5,673 nucleotides of DNA, from assembly GCA_002480165.1 (NCBI GenBank), contig DLBP01000025.1, forward strand, positions 1-5,673. Reading direction: 5' to 3'. The notes beneath the pieces are model-generated. The model saw only the letters and a list, made by a program, of their open reading frames with translations. It was not told where the DNA came from and did not search any database. How positions within the stretch are numbered: the first letter of the stretch is position 1; the number at the start of each line of letters is the position of its first letter. Below, in pieces: positions 1 through 5,673 of the stretch. The translations under genes and the position numbers were made by a program. Source of the stretch: Proteobacteria bacterium UBA7821. Lineage in GTDB: Bacteria; Pseudomonadota; Gammaproteobacteria; Comchoanobacterales; Comchoanobacteraceae.

Positions 1-1
1 T

Positions 2-148
2 AAGACCCAATTAAAGACAAGAAGACATGCTTCTCATCCTCGCTTTAGGGCGGCTATTGATTTTTTTATACTCCGAGCACAGCTCGGAGAAGTGGATCCA
101 TACTTGGCAATGGATTGGTTGGATTATAGAAAGAAAAACGGCAAATAG
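2..148 (+). CDS. pcnB: Poly(A) polymerase I, C-terminal fragment (gene enters from the left edge)
   Basis: An open plus-strand frame enters at the left edge and stops at TAG 146-148, giving 48 residues without an internal stop. The segment HPRFRAAIDFFILRAQLGE (about codons 38-94) matches what I recall of the region near the end of bacterial poly(A) polymerase I, where an H/K-(P)-RFRAA-x-DxLxLRA stretch is followed by acidic residues and a Trp-rich helix; here WLDY follows. PcnB is a cytoplasmic nucleotidyltransferase that adds 3' poly(A) tails to RNA and so promotes decay. The catalytic domain lies outside the window. Compared with E. coli, the protein ends soon after this helix and lacks the long Arg/Pro-rich tail. 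The gene converges on the MFS gene with 7 bases between the stops. The assignment rests on a short stretch recognised from memory; a related nucleotidyltransferase is possible. Confidence 0.68.
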   Translation, partial: KTQLKTRRHASHPRFRAAIDFFILRAQLGEVDPYLAMDWLDYRKKNGK

Positions 149-157
149 CGCTTTTTT
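134..157. terminator. Possible weak bidirectional terminator between convergent genes
   Basis: The sequence between and across the two stop codons has an A-run (134-138), a short imperfect GC stem (GGC 140-142 against GCGC 148-151, loop AAATA) and a T-run (152-157). Read on plus it is a stem followed by six T; read on minus the stem is followed by T5CT3. A5/T5 pairing could extend the stem. This is the usual architecture of a shared intrinsic terminator, but the GC core is short and contains a bulge or mismatch, so it may be weak. Confidence 0.35.
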
Positions 158-1385
158 ATCTTATTGCTTTGTGAGTGCTGGCTTCGTATGTCACATACGT
201 TTCGCTGAGGTATTTCGATCGCTGACTGTAAATAGACAGTGCTAACATGCACAGACTGCAAATTATAAAGATGGAAGGGTCATAGGTTGTAAACAATAGA
301 GGAAGGGGACTCGCAAGACTGTAGCTGATGAACGTCACAGTACTGCAGATACCCATTGCTTGTCCCTGATTTTCCTTGGCGGTTAGTTGCGATGCCCGGC
401 TAAGTAGCATGTTGCAAATACCGACTTGTAAAAAGCAGATCGCCACTGTTGTTACAAATATCCAGTTAATATTAGTCGAGATAGGTAAAAGAAACACAAC
501 AGATGATATCAATGTGGCATGGGTAATAAATGAACGGTGGTGTTTAAGCCATTGGTTGTTTTCTTGAAGAAAGAGTACGCCAGCAATATGCGAGATGCCA
601 ATGATACTATAAAACCAGCTATTACTGACTAATGTGAATGAGCCCTTGTTGAGGAGTATGGCTGGTGCCATATGACAAAATAGGCCATAAGCTATTTCGT
701 TGATGGCTAACATGGCCAGTATTGGCCAAATATCTTGGATATGGCGGACTATATTGAGTGTCGTCGTTTTTATTGGCTTGGGTACATCTTGTTTGTTCAA
801 AATAGTGATGTAATTAAAACAGCACATGGTAATGGCACATAGAATTAGATGGTGGTTGACTAACTCAACTTGAAAGACATTGAGTAGTTGAATTAAAGCA
901 GGTCCAATTAAAAAGCCAATTGAGTATCCGAGAGTAATCCAGTTGAGGTGGTGTGTTTTTTCATTGTGGCCTGATAAGTCGATGGCAATTGTCTGAGTGA
1001 GTGGGCAGGTGATGCTAAAAAAACCCGTCAGGAGTCTTGAGGCAATGATGACGAGAAACCAGTGATGTAATATGGCAATGAGTAGTACTGTGTAGCCCAG
1101 TACCATGCCTATAAGGGCTAGCTTAAGCGTGGGAATTCTGCCGAATGTGTCAGATAGTTTACCAAGCATGATTGAGCCGATGACTACGCCAATCGAATAG
1201 ACACCCCAGCAGAGTGAGTAGAGGATTATGCTGTCTTTAGTGCTAATTAGCCCATGAAAGTCTGCTGTGGCAAATATATCTGGTAGGGCATGAAGACTCA
1301 TGGCGATCGATGCTGAGTCGATGGCCACCAGCATGACGGCCATGGTGATACTGATACAGCTCTGTTGTTTGAAGTATTTATTCAT
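156..1385 (-). CDS. Major facilitator superfamily transporter (DHA1/TetA-like), substrate unknown
   Basis: A 409-residue inner-membrane secondary transporter of typical 12-helix MFS length. Helix 1 carries an acidic residue and a Leu-Pro pair (D23, L34-P35) in the spacing of drug:H+ antiporter-1 proteins. The loop between helices 2 and 3 has a clear motif A, GKLSDTFGR (75-83). A motif C-like glycine-rich helix, GYSIGFLIGP (153-162), suggests an exporter. A second-half ENQGQAMGI segment (338-346) is also common in TetA/Bcr-like members. A basic, poorly hydrophobic linker near 198-215 separates the two six-helix halves. The start ATG overlaps the end of the upstream antiporter gene by 8 bases (ATGAATAA) and has no good Shine-Dalgarno, so translation is probably coupled. 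It could export a drug, metabolite or siderophore; the sequence does not decide, and nearness to feo genes alone is not evidence for iron. Confidence 0.85.
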   Translation of the reverse strand: MNKYFKQQSCISITMAVMLVAIDSASIAMSLHALPDIFATADFHGLISTKDSIILYSLCWGVYSIGVVIGSIMLGKLSDTFGRIPTLKLALIGMVLGYTVLLIAILHHWFLVIIASRLLTGFFSITCPLTQTIAIDLSGHNEKTHHLNWITLGYSIGFLIGPALIQLLNVFQVELVNHHLILCAITMCCFNYITILNKQDVPKPIKTTTLNIVRHIQDIWPILAMLAINEIAYGLFCHMAPAILLNKGSFTLVSNSWFYSIIGISHIAGVLFLQENNQWLKHHRSFITHATLISSVVFLLPISTNINWIFVTTVAICFLQVGICNMLLSRASQLTAKENQGQAMGICSTVTFISYSLASPLPLLFTTYDPSIFIICSLCMLALSIYSQRSKYLSETYVTYEASTHKAIR

Positions 1386-2547
1386 CAGAATCGATAAATC
1401 GTTTCATCGGTGTCTCGTATTTCATGACCACGTATGAAGAAGATATGATTAAGGTTATCATCGTTGATGCTAAAATAATATTACTTGTCATGGGAATTAT
1501 GAGTGCTGATTTAATGGCAATACTGGATATTAAAACAGAGAATTCACTGGCCTGGCCAAGTCGAAGGCCAAGCTCCCAGGCGGTCTGAGAGTCTTCATCT
1601 GAGCGATTGAGTAGTAAAGAAAACACCAGTGGTTTGATGATTAGAATGAGTACTGCTAGGATTGAAGAGGCGATGATGGCTGTCTTTCCTAGGTTTAAAT
1701 CAAGACTCGCGCCGACGGCAAAGAAGAACAGGACTAGGAAAAAGTCTCTTACAGGCTTTAGGCATTCTGCAATGTAGAGGGATACTGAGTGGCTCGCTAT
1801 TGAGACGCCTGCAATAAAAGCGCCAATTTCATGGTTCATGCCCAGTACGCTCGAGAGTTCTGCCATTGCCAGGCACCAGCCAATGGCGAGTAAAAATAAA
1901 TACTCTCTGATTTCTTTGAAGTAAAGAAATAGGCGTTTGAGGACATATTGACCAAGTGCCCATGACAGCAGAATGATGCTTGGCATGGCGATTGTGATGC
2001 CAAGTATTTGTGACACTGAGGCTTTGTCATTAGCGCTGATGTTAAGGGCCATTAAGGTGGCTACAGCGATGATATCTTGCATGAGTAAGATCGAGATCAT
2101 GACCTCGCCGATATGCCGTTGATGTAATACATTGTTGGGCAGGAGTTTAACCCCAATCGTGGTGCTGGAGAACATCATGGCTGAGCCAAGTATACTGGCG
2201 TTGACTAGGTCAAGTCCGAGGGCATGGCCAACGGCGTACCCTATGGTGAAAAAAATCAGTGAGCTGATGATCGCAATTGAGAAGGAGCTCCTGAGCCTCA
2301 TGACCAGCTTGTATGGATCGAGGTGAAGACCCAGTAGAAATAATAGGAAGATAATACCGACATCACCAGCTTCGTGAATGAGTGTCGTGTCCGATAGCCA
2401 GCCCAGGCCATATGGGCCAATTACCATACCTAGGATCATGTATGCGACGATGGTTGATTGTTTGGCAAGTAGTGCAAAAGTTGAGAATACCGTTGCCCCT
2501 GTGTAAATTATAAATATGCTGTAAAGTAATGTGTGTTCTGTTGGCAT
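1378..2547 (-). CDS. Kef-type cation:proton antiporter (CPA2 family), membrane domain only
   Basis: A 389-residue protein covering one complete Na+/H+ exchanger-type membrane domain, about 12 helices with almost no soluble tail. Family signatures appear in order: FLLFLLGLHLD (67-77), SSTTIGVKLL (127-136), LMQDIIAV (155-162), EIGAFIAGVSIA (240-251), PVRDFFLVLFFFAVGASLDL (265-284) and LRLGQASEFSVL (328-339). The Q157-D158 pair is the KefB/KefC-type ion-site signature, in contrast to ND or DD in NhaA/NapA-type proteins. The expected activity is exchange of K+ or Na+ for H+ across the inner membrane. The C-terminal RCK/TrkA-N domain that gates KefB/KefC is missing; the frame ends about 10 residues after the last helix, so any control must come from elsewhere. 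The gene starts about 33 bases after rnpB with a poor ribosome site (GCAGCAG before ATG) and overlaps the MFS gene. Ion preference cannot be read from sequence. Confidence 0.88.
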   Translation of the reverse strand: MPTEHTLLYSIFIIYTGATVFSTFALLAKQSTIVAYMILGMVIGPYGLGWLSDTTLIHEAGDVGIIFLLFLLGLHLDPYKLVMRLRSSFSIAIISSLIFFTIGYAVGHALGLDLVNASILGSAMMFSSTTIGVKLLPNNVLHQRHIGEVMISILLMQDIIAVATLMALNISANDKASVSQILGITIAMPSIILLSWALGQYVLKRLFLYFKEIREYLFLLAIGWCLAMAELSSVLGMNHEIGAFIAGVSIASHSVSLYIAECLKPVRDFFLVLFFFAVGASLDLNLGKTAIIASSILAVLILIIKPLVFSLLLNRSDEDSQTAWELGLRLGQASEFSVLISSIAIKSALIIPMTSNIILASTMITLIISSSYVVMKYETPMKRFIDSDE

Positions 2548-2580
2548 TATCTGCTGCGCTGGTTAATCAATTTTGCTTCC

Positions 2581-2928
<348 letters not shown>

Positions 2929-2930
2929 AT

Positions 2931-2959
2931 ATCTTACAACATGTTGAGGTTTTTGACAA
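2931..2959 (-). promoter_or_regulatory. Sigma70 promoter of rnpB
   Basis: On the minus strand TTGTCA (2959-2954) is followed after exactly 17 bases by TAAGAT (2936-2931). Both boxes are close to consensus, and the predicted transcription start (about 2924-2928) coincides with the first bases of helix P1 of the RNase P RNA. Upstream of the -35 box lies an AT-rich stretch containing the 15-base palindrome ATAAAATGATTTTAT (2973-2987), which could act as an UP element, although it sits several bases further from the -35 box than the classical position. Confidence 0.8.
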
Positions 2960-2989
2960 GGATCTCTTTGTAATAAAATGATTTTATCT

Positions 2990-3223
2990 TCAGGGCTTTT
3001 CAACCCAGTGGTACTCGTCAATGTCAATGGTAGCACAGCCTTGACAGGTTTTGAAGCAGTGACGGTTTGATAGCTTCCGGCATGTGTGCTTGATATGCCC
3101 ATTTTCTTGCCAGTGGGATAGGGCCATGTTGGCTAGCTCATAGTCCTGGTGGCAGAGTTCTGCAATTTGATGCAGTGTCGCGCCGGGGTGGTTTTGGAGG
3201 AAATGTTTAATCAAGTAAAGCAT
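2990..3223 (-). CDS. feoC: FeoC-like winged-helix protein with C-terminal cysteine cluster
   Basis: A 77-residue soluble protein, the same size class as E. coli FeoC (78). Residues 1-45 read as a winged helix: a first helix (MLYLIKHFLQ), the A-T-L-H-Q-I-A-E-L turn into helix 2, and a recognition-like helix ANMALSHWQENG. The wing region carries four cysteines, C48, C56, C60 and C63 (Cx7Cx3CxxC), with a further C24 in helix 2. In characterised FeoC proteins clustered cysteines here bind an oxygen-sensitive Fe-S cluster, and FeoC binds the FeoB G domain; both roles are inferred for this protein. The spacing differs from the E. coli Cx4CxxCx6C pattern as I recall it. ATG (3223-3221) lies 17 bases inside the feoB 3' end, preceded by a purine-poor stretch, so translation is likely coupled to feoB. 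Its size, cysteines and position directly after feoB make the call good despite low sequence similarity. Confidence 0.88.
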   Translation of the reverse strand: MLYLIKHFLQNHPGATLHQIAELCHQDYELANMALSHWQENGHIKHTCRKLSNRHCFKTCQGCATIDIDEYHWVEKP

Positions 3224-5279
3224 GGGGATACAGGATTGATTGAGAGATTTGGTACGCTATCCAGAGTAGCCCAATCGCCAGTGGTATGTCTGGGTGTTGG
3301 TATGACTGGTAGATCGTTGCCGATAGCACATAAGCAACCAAGAGGGACCACGCAACACTCAGGTAGGCCCATCGCTTGCCAATTTCAGATGAAATCACAC
3401 TAAAAGTAGAAATGCAGGGAAAGTAGAGTAGAATAAATAACATGTAACAAAATGTAGCCACCGGGTCAGTGAAATGTGCAGGTAGATGCTGTTGAATGAT
3501 GGGTTCAATGAATGGTGCTGTTTGGTTGTAGCTAAATAATTGCACCAAGTTATCACTCAGGGCGTGCAGCGCATCACCCAGTTGGCCGAAGAATGAGAAG
3601 CTTTCAGCAGCAAGGTCGGTATGCATTGAGTAGGATTGAGCATACAGTGACGTGAGCGTTCCAATAACCACTTCCTTTGCAAGCAGGCCTGTGAATAGGG
3701 CTGCTGTTGCAGGCCAGTTATCTGGGCTTAGTCCAATGGGTATGAAGAGACTGGCAATGGGTTTACTGATAAAAGCCAGTATCGATGTTTGCTGGGCTGA
3801 ATGGATGACTTGACCGTGAATGTCGATGTTGTTAACGATTGAAAGCCCAATGCAAAACAACACGATTAATCCGCCTGCATCTCTGATAAACGCTCGTATT
3901 TTTTTCAGGCTTTTAATCAAAACAATCCGGATTTTCGGTTGTCGCATAGGCACTAGATCAATCGCTAAGCTTGTTCTGCTTGGTAGTTTGAGGGAGCGCG
4001 ATACTAAGTACGCAGTCAAGAATGCCACAGCAATACCTGTTGCGTAGAGTGTTGTGATGATGAGAGAGGAATAAGAGGGGAATAATAGCGTTGAGAAAAC
4101 GGCAAATATCGATAGTCTGGCACTACACGACATAAACGGGATCATGCTGATCGCAACAATGCGCTGTTGCTGGCTTTTCATGTGGCGCGTCGATAAGACG
4201 GCGCCAACGTTACACCCAAACCCAAGAAACAGCGAGATTGAAGCTGAGCCAGGTAGACCTAGTTGTTTGAGTTGTCTGTCCATTAATACAGACACCCGAG
4301 CTAAGTAACCACTTTCTTCAAGATAGAATAAGCCGCAGAACATGCCAAATATAATGGGTAGCAGTGATACAATCGTTGTGACGCCCTGGCCAAAGCCGTA
4401 GACGGCGATCGTGGTCACGACAGATGGCATGTCTAGTCGGCTAAAGAGGTAAAATAGGCCATGGATAAAAATAGATTCTGCTGCGAGTGTTAGCGGTGGT
4501 TCAATGACCCTATTGAATAGGGTTGCGCTATGGAAAACCATGAAGATTGCAACAATGAATACAGCCCATGATAGTGGATGGGCAACTAGCCAGCGATCTA
4601 ATTTAGACAGAGCGTTGACTTTTGGTAGCGGTTGTTGGTTGATGAATTGGTAACGGGCCTCAGCCATTGGTATTTCATGGCGGGTGCTGGTTACTAATGT
4701 GTGAACAGCTGATAGTTGATTCTGGCCATTAGGGTGGTCGGCTAGTTGGTTTTTTAGGTCACTCGGTATGTGTTTTAAAAAGGGTCGGCGAGATTTTTGG
4801 GGTGGGTGCTGTTCAATAGCTTGCCGTAATTGTTGGGCAGATTCGTCTTTCAGTGCGTTTAAGTCGACGCATGGGATATCAAAGATACTGCTGAGTGTGT
4901 CGCTGACTGGATGGGTTGCGCTGAAGTGGTTGATGGCAATCAATAATGGCTTCCCAAGCTCTAATAACTGCAAGGTTAGGTAGAGCTGCCGAGGGAGTTG
5001 GTGACTGGTGACGACTTGAACATATAGGTCGATGTTGTTTGATTCAATTTCCCTTTGAGTGTCTCTGTAGTCGGGTTGGTTTTTATTGTGGTGGTTATGA
5101 AGTGAATAGCAGCCAGGTAGGTCAGTCCAAGTGATTTTTTGATGTGATGTCGTGTGTCGGCTAACCGTAACACCACTCCAGTTAGCTGTTTTACATTGTT
5201 GGTTACACAGCGTGTTGTAGAGTGTTGTCTTACCAGTGTTGGGATTGCCGATAATTGCGACATTGAGCTGTTTGGTCAT
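3207..5279 (-). CDS. feoB: Ferrous iron transport protein B (G domain plus membrane permease)
   Basis: A 690-residue inner-membrane Fe(II) transporter (E. coli is 773). The N-terminal G domain has P-loop GNPNTGKT (11-18), G2 NWSGVT (33-38, T38) and G3 DLPG (53-56). At G4 the expected NxxD is NHFS (117-120), so the guanine-binding Asp is missing, and the VDA usually found before the conserved RNLYLTLQLLELG is VVT. A shortened helical GDI-like linker follows (about 160-215, with ARYQFI). The permease (about 236-683, roughly 10 or more helices) has ESGYLAR (322-328), GFGCNV (353-358, C356), PFMSCSARL (381-389, C385), LLAKEVVIGTL (532-542) and FPCIS (620-624, C622). The prolines usually following GCNV and ARL are Gly and Ser here. 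ATG (5279-5277) overlaps the feoA stop in ATGA. Family and role are secure; whether nucleotide specificity remains GTP is open. Confidence 0.97.
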   Translation of the reverse strand: MTKQLNVAIIGNPNTGKTTLYNTLCNQQCKTANWSGVTVSRHTTSHQKITWTDLPGCYSLHNHHNKNQPDYRDTQREIESNNIDLYVQVVTSHQLPRQLYLTLQLLELGKPLLIAINHFSATHPVSDTLSSIFDIPCVDLNALKDESAQQLRQAIEQHPPQKSRRPFLKHIPSDLKNQLADHPNGQNQLSAVHTLVTSTRHEIPMAEARYQFINQQPLPKVNALSKLDRWLVAHPLSWAVFIVAIFMVFHSATLFNRVIEPPLTLAAESIFIHGLFYLFSRLDMPSVVTTIAVYGFGQGVTTIVSLLPIIFGMFCGLFYLEESGYLARVSVLMDRQLKQLGLPGSASISLFLGFGCNVGAVLSTRHMKSQQQRIVAISMIPFMSCSARLSIFAVFSTLLFPSYSSLIITTLYATGIAVAFLTAYLVSRSLKLPSRTSLAIDLVPMRQPKIRIVLIKSLKKIRAFIRDAGGLIVLFCIGLSIVNNIDIHGQVIHSAQQTSILAFISKPIASLFIPIGLSPDNWPATAALFTGLLAKEVVIGTLTSLYAQSYSMHTDLAAESFSFFGQLGDALHALSDNLVQLFSYNQTAPFIEPIIQQHLPAHFTDPVATFCYMLFILLYFPCISTFSVISSEIGKRWAYLSVAWSLLVAYVLSATIYQSYQHPDIPLAIGLLWIAYQISQSILYPHALLD

Positions 5280-5533
5280 GTGCGCTCAATGGTTGATATT
5301 TGACTGACTTCGCTCAACGTTAAGCCGTAAGCATCGCCCCATCCAGTGATAATGTGGATCCAGTCATGTCGTGACGAAATGTGTTGCACTTGAAAGGTTT
5401 GGCCTGGGATGATGCCAAGCTCAATGAACGAGGATTTGGCTGGACCGCTAAGGTTGTCGATGGACAAAATTGTGTAGTTCTGACCGCTTATCATACTTCG
5501 TCGTCTGAGTTGTTGCAAAATCACAGTTATCAT
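5276..5533 (-). CDS. feoA: FeoA SH3-like accessory protein of ferrous iron uptake
   Basis: An 85-residue cytoplasmic protein of the FeoA/SH3-like fold. The core reads GQNYTILSIDN...FIELGIIPGQTFQV: the LG-(I/M)-x-PG signature (LGIIPG at 38-43) is the family hallmark, followed by beta strands ending in GWGDAYGLTLSEV. FeoA is required for FeoB-mediated Fe(II) uptake, probably by contacting the FeoB cytosolic domain. The TGA stop overlaps the feoB ATG by 4 bases. The start is uncertain: ATG at 5533 gives 85 aa, while ATG at 5494 (Met14) gives 72 aa, closer to the E. coli length of 75, and removes a basic RRR leader. Neither has a clear Shine-Dalgarno. A TTGACA/TATGAT pair overlaps the first ATG and, if used, would force the shorter form. 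Gene identity is firm; the first 13 residues are not. Confidence 0.92.
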   Translation of the reverse strand: MITVILQQLRRRSMISGQNYTILSIDNLSGPAKSSFIELGIIPGQTFQVQHISSRHDWIHIITGWGDAYGLTLSEVSQISTIERT

Positions 5534-5603
5534 ACCACGTAATCCATCATCTCTGTCAACCGTGTCTTGGCTAAATTATAATTTATTGTTATTCGTCTTG
5601 ATA
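5529..5603 (-). promoter_or_regulatory. Probable feo operon control region (alternative promoters, palindrome)
   Basis: Two promoter readings are possible on the minus strand. The first is TATAAT (5580-5575) with no good -35 box about 17 bases upstream (TATCAA at 5603-5598); its start would be near 5568, giving a short leader before ATG 5533. The second is a perfect TTGACA (5559-5554) with TATGAT (5534-5529), but the spacer is 19 bases and the -10 box overlaps the first feoA ATG. A perfect 14-base palindrome TAAATTATAATTTA (5572-5585) covers the first -10 box. An overlapping 19-mer (5575-5593) matches the classical Fur box at only 10 of 19 positions. A repressor site such as Fur or Fnr would be expected for feo, but none is convincing by eye. 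Confidence 0.4.
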
Positions 5604-5673
5604 TTTCTGAATTGCGGTGATATCTTACAGGTTACCGGGTGTTCGCCCATGCGTGATGTGATTGCCAGACAGA

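Noticed and set aside
71..89. Perfect 7-bp hairpin CTCCGAG-CACAG-CTCGGAG
   Set aside because: It lies inside the pcnB-like coding frame (encoding LRAQLGE) and has no T-run after it on either strand, so it is not a terminator; probably coincidental.
27..245. Plus-strand 72-codon frame starting with ATG at 27
   Set aside because: It overlaps the better supported pcnB-like frame and then runs antisense through the 3' end of the MFS gene; composition is not convincing.
1836..2326. Short open frames on both strands within the antiporter gene, and similar ones at 376-567, 3149-3403, 3820-4047, 4768-4983 and 4976-5263
   Set aside because: All are alternate-frame shadows of the antiporter, MFS, feoC or feoB coding regions, with no family motifs or ribosome sites of their own.
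2973..2987. ATAAAATGATTTTAT palindrome considered as a terminator for feoC or a Fur box
   Set aside because: The stem is all A/T with a one-base centre, so it cannot form a terminator hairpin; it resembles a Fur box only loosely and is better explained as AT-rich DNA upstream of the rnpB promoter.

Overview
The window looks like a piece of a gammaproteobacterial chromosome of moderate GC (judged by eye, mid-40s percent). Three things point there: a type A RNase P RNA, a complete FeoA-FeoB-FeoC ferrous iron system (FeoC is essentially a gammaproteobacterial partner), and what reads as the tail of poly(A) polymerase I. The proteins are fairly diverged from E. coli, so I do not name a genus. I see no mobile element, CRISPR array or tRNA.

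Layout, left to right. A partial plus-strand gene ends at 148; its last 48 codons resemble the C-terminal region of PcnB. Everything else that can be assigned lies on the minus strand and is transcribed right to left. In transcription order it is feoA (5533-5276), feoB (5279-3207), feoC (3223-2990), the RNase P RNA gene rnpB (about 2928-2581), a Kef-type CPA2 cation:proton antiporter (2547-1378) and a major facilitator transporter (1385-156). The MFS gene meets the pcnB tail head-on, with 7 bases between the stop codons and a possible shared terminator.

feoA, feoB and feoC overlap by 4 and 17 bases and must form one translationally coupled operon: a cytoplasmic SH3-like accessory protein, the membrane Fe(II) transporter with its N-terminal G domain, and a small winged-helix protein with a cysteine cluster. 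rnpB has its own near-consensus sigma70 promoter in the feoC-rnpB gap. No intrinsic terminator is visible after rnpB, and only about 33 bases separate it from the antiporter gene. The antiporter and MFS genes overlap by 8 bases, so both may depend on read-through from rnpB.

The most unusual content is in FeoB. The aspartate of the G4 (NxxD) guanine-recognition motif is a serine, and the usual prolines of two core membrane motifs are replaced, although the P-loop, DxxG and conserved cysteines are intact. I see no wholly new system here. Other points worth checking are the regulatory region and true start of feoA, and the rnpB-led transcript. The last 140 bases (5534-5673) hold the feoA control region and an unresolved reading frame running off the right edge.
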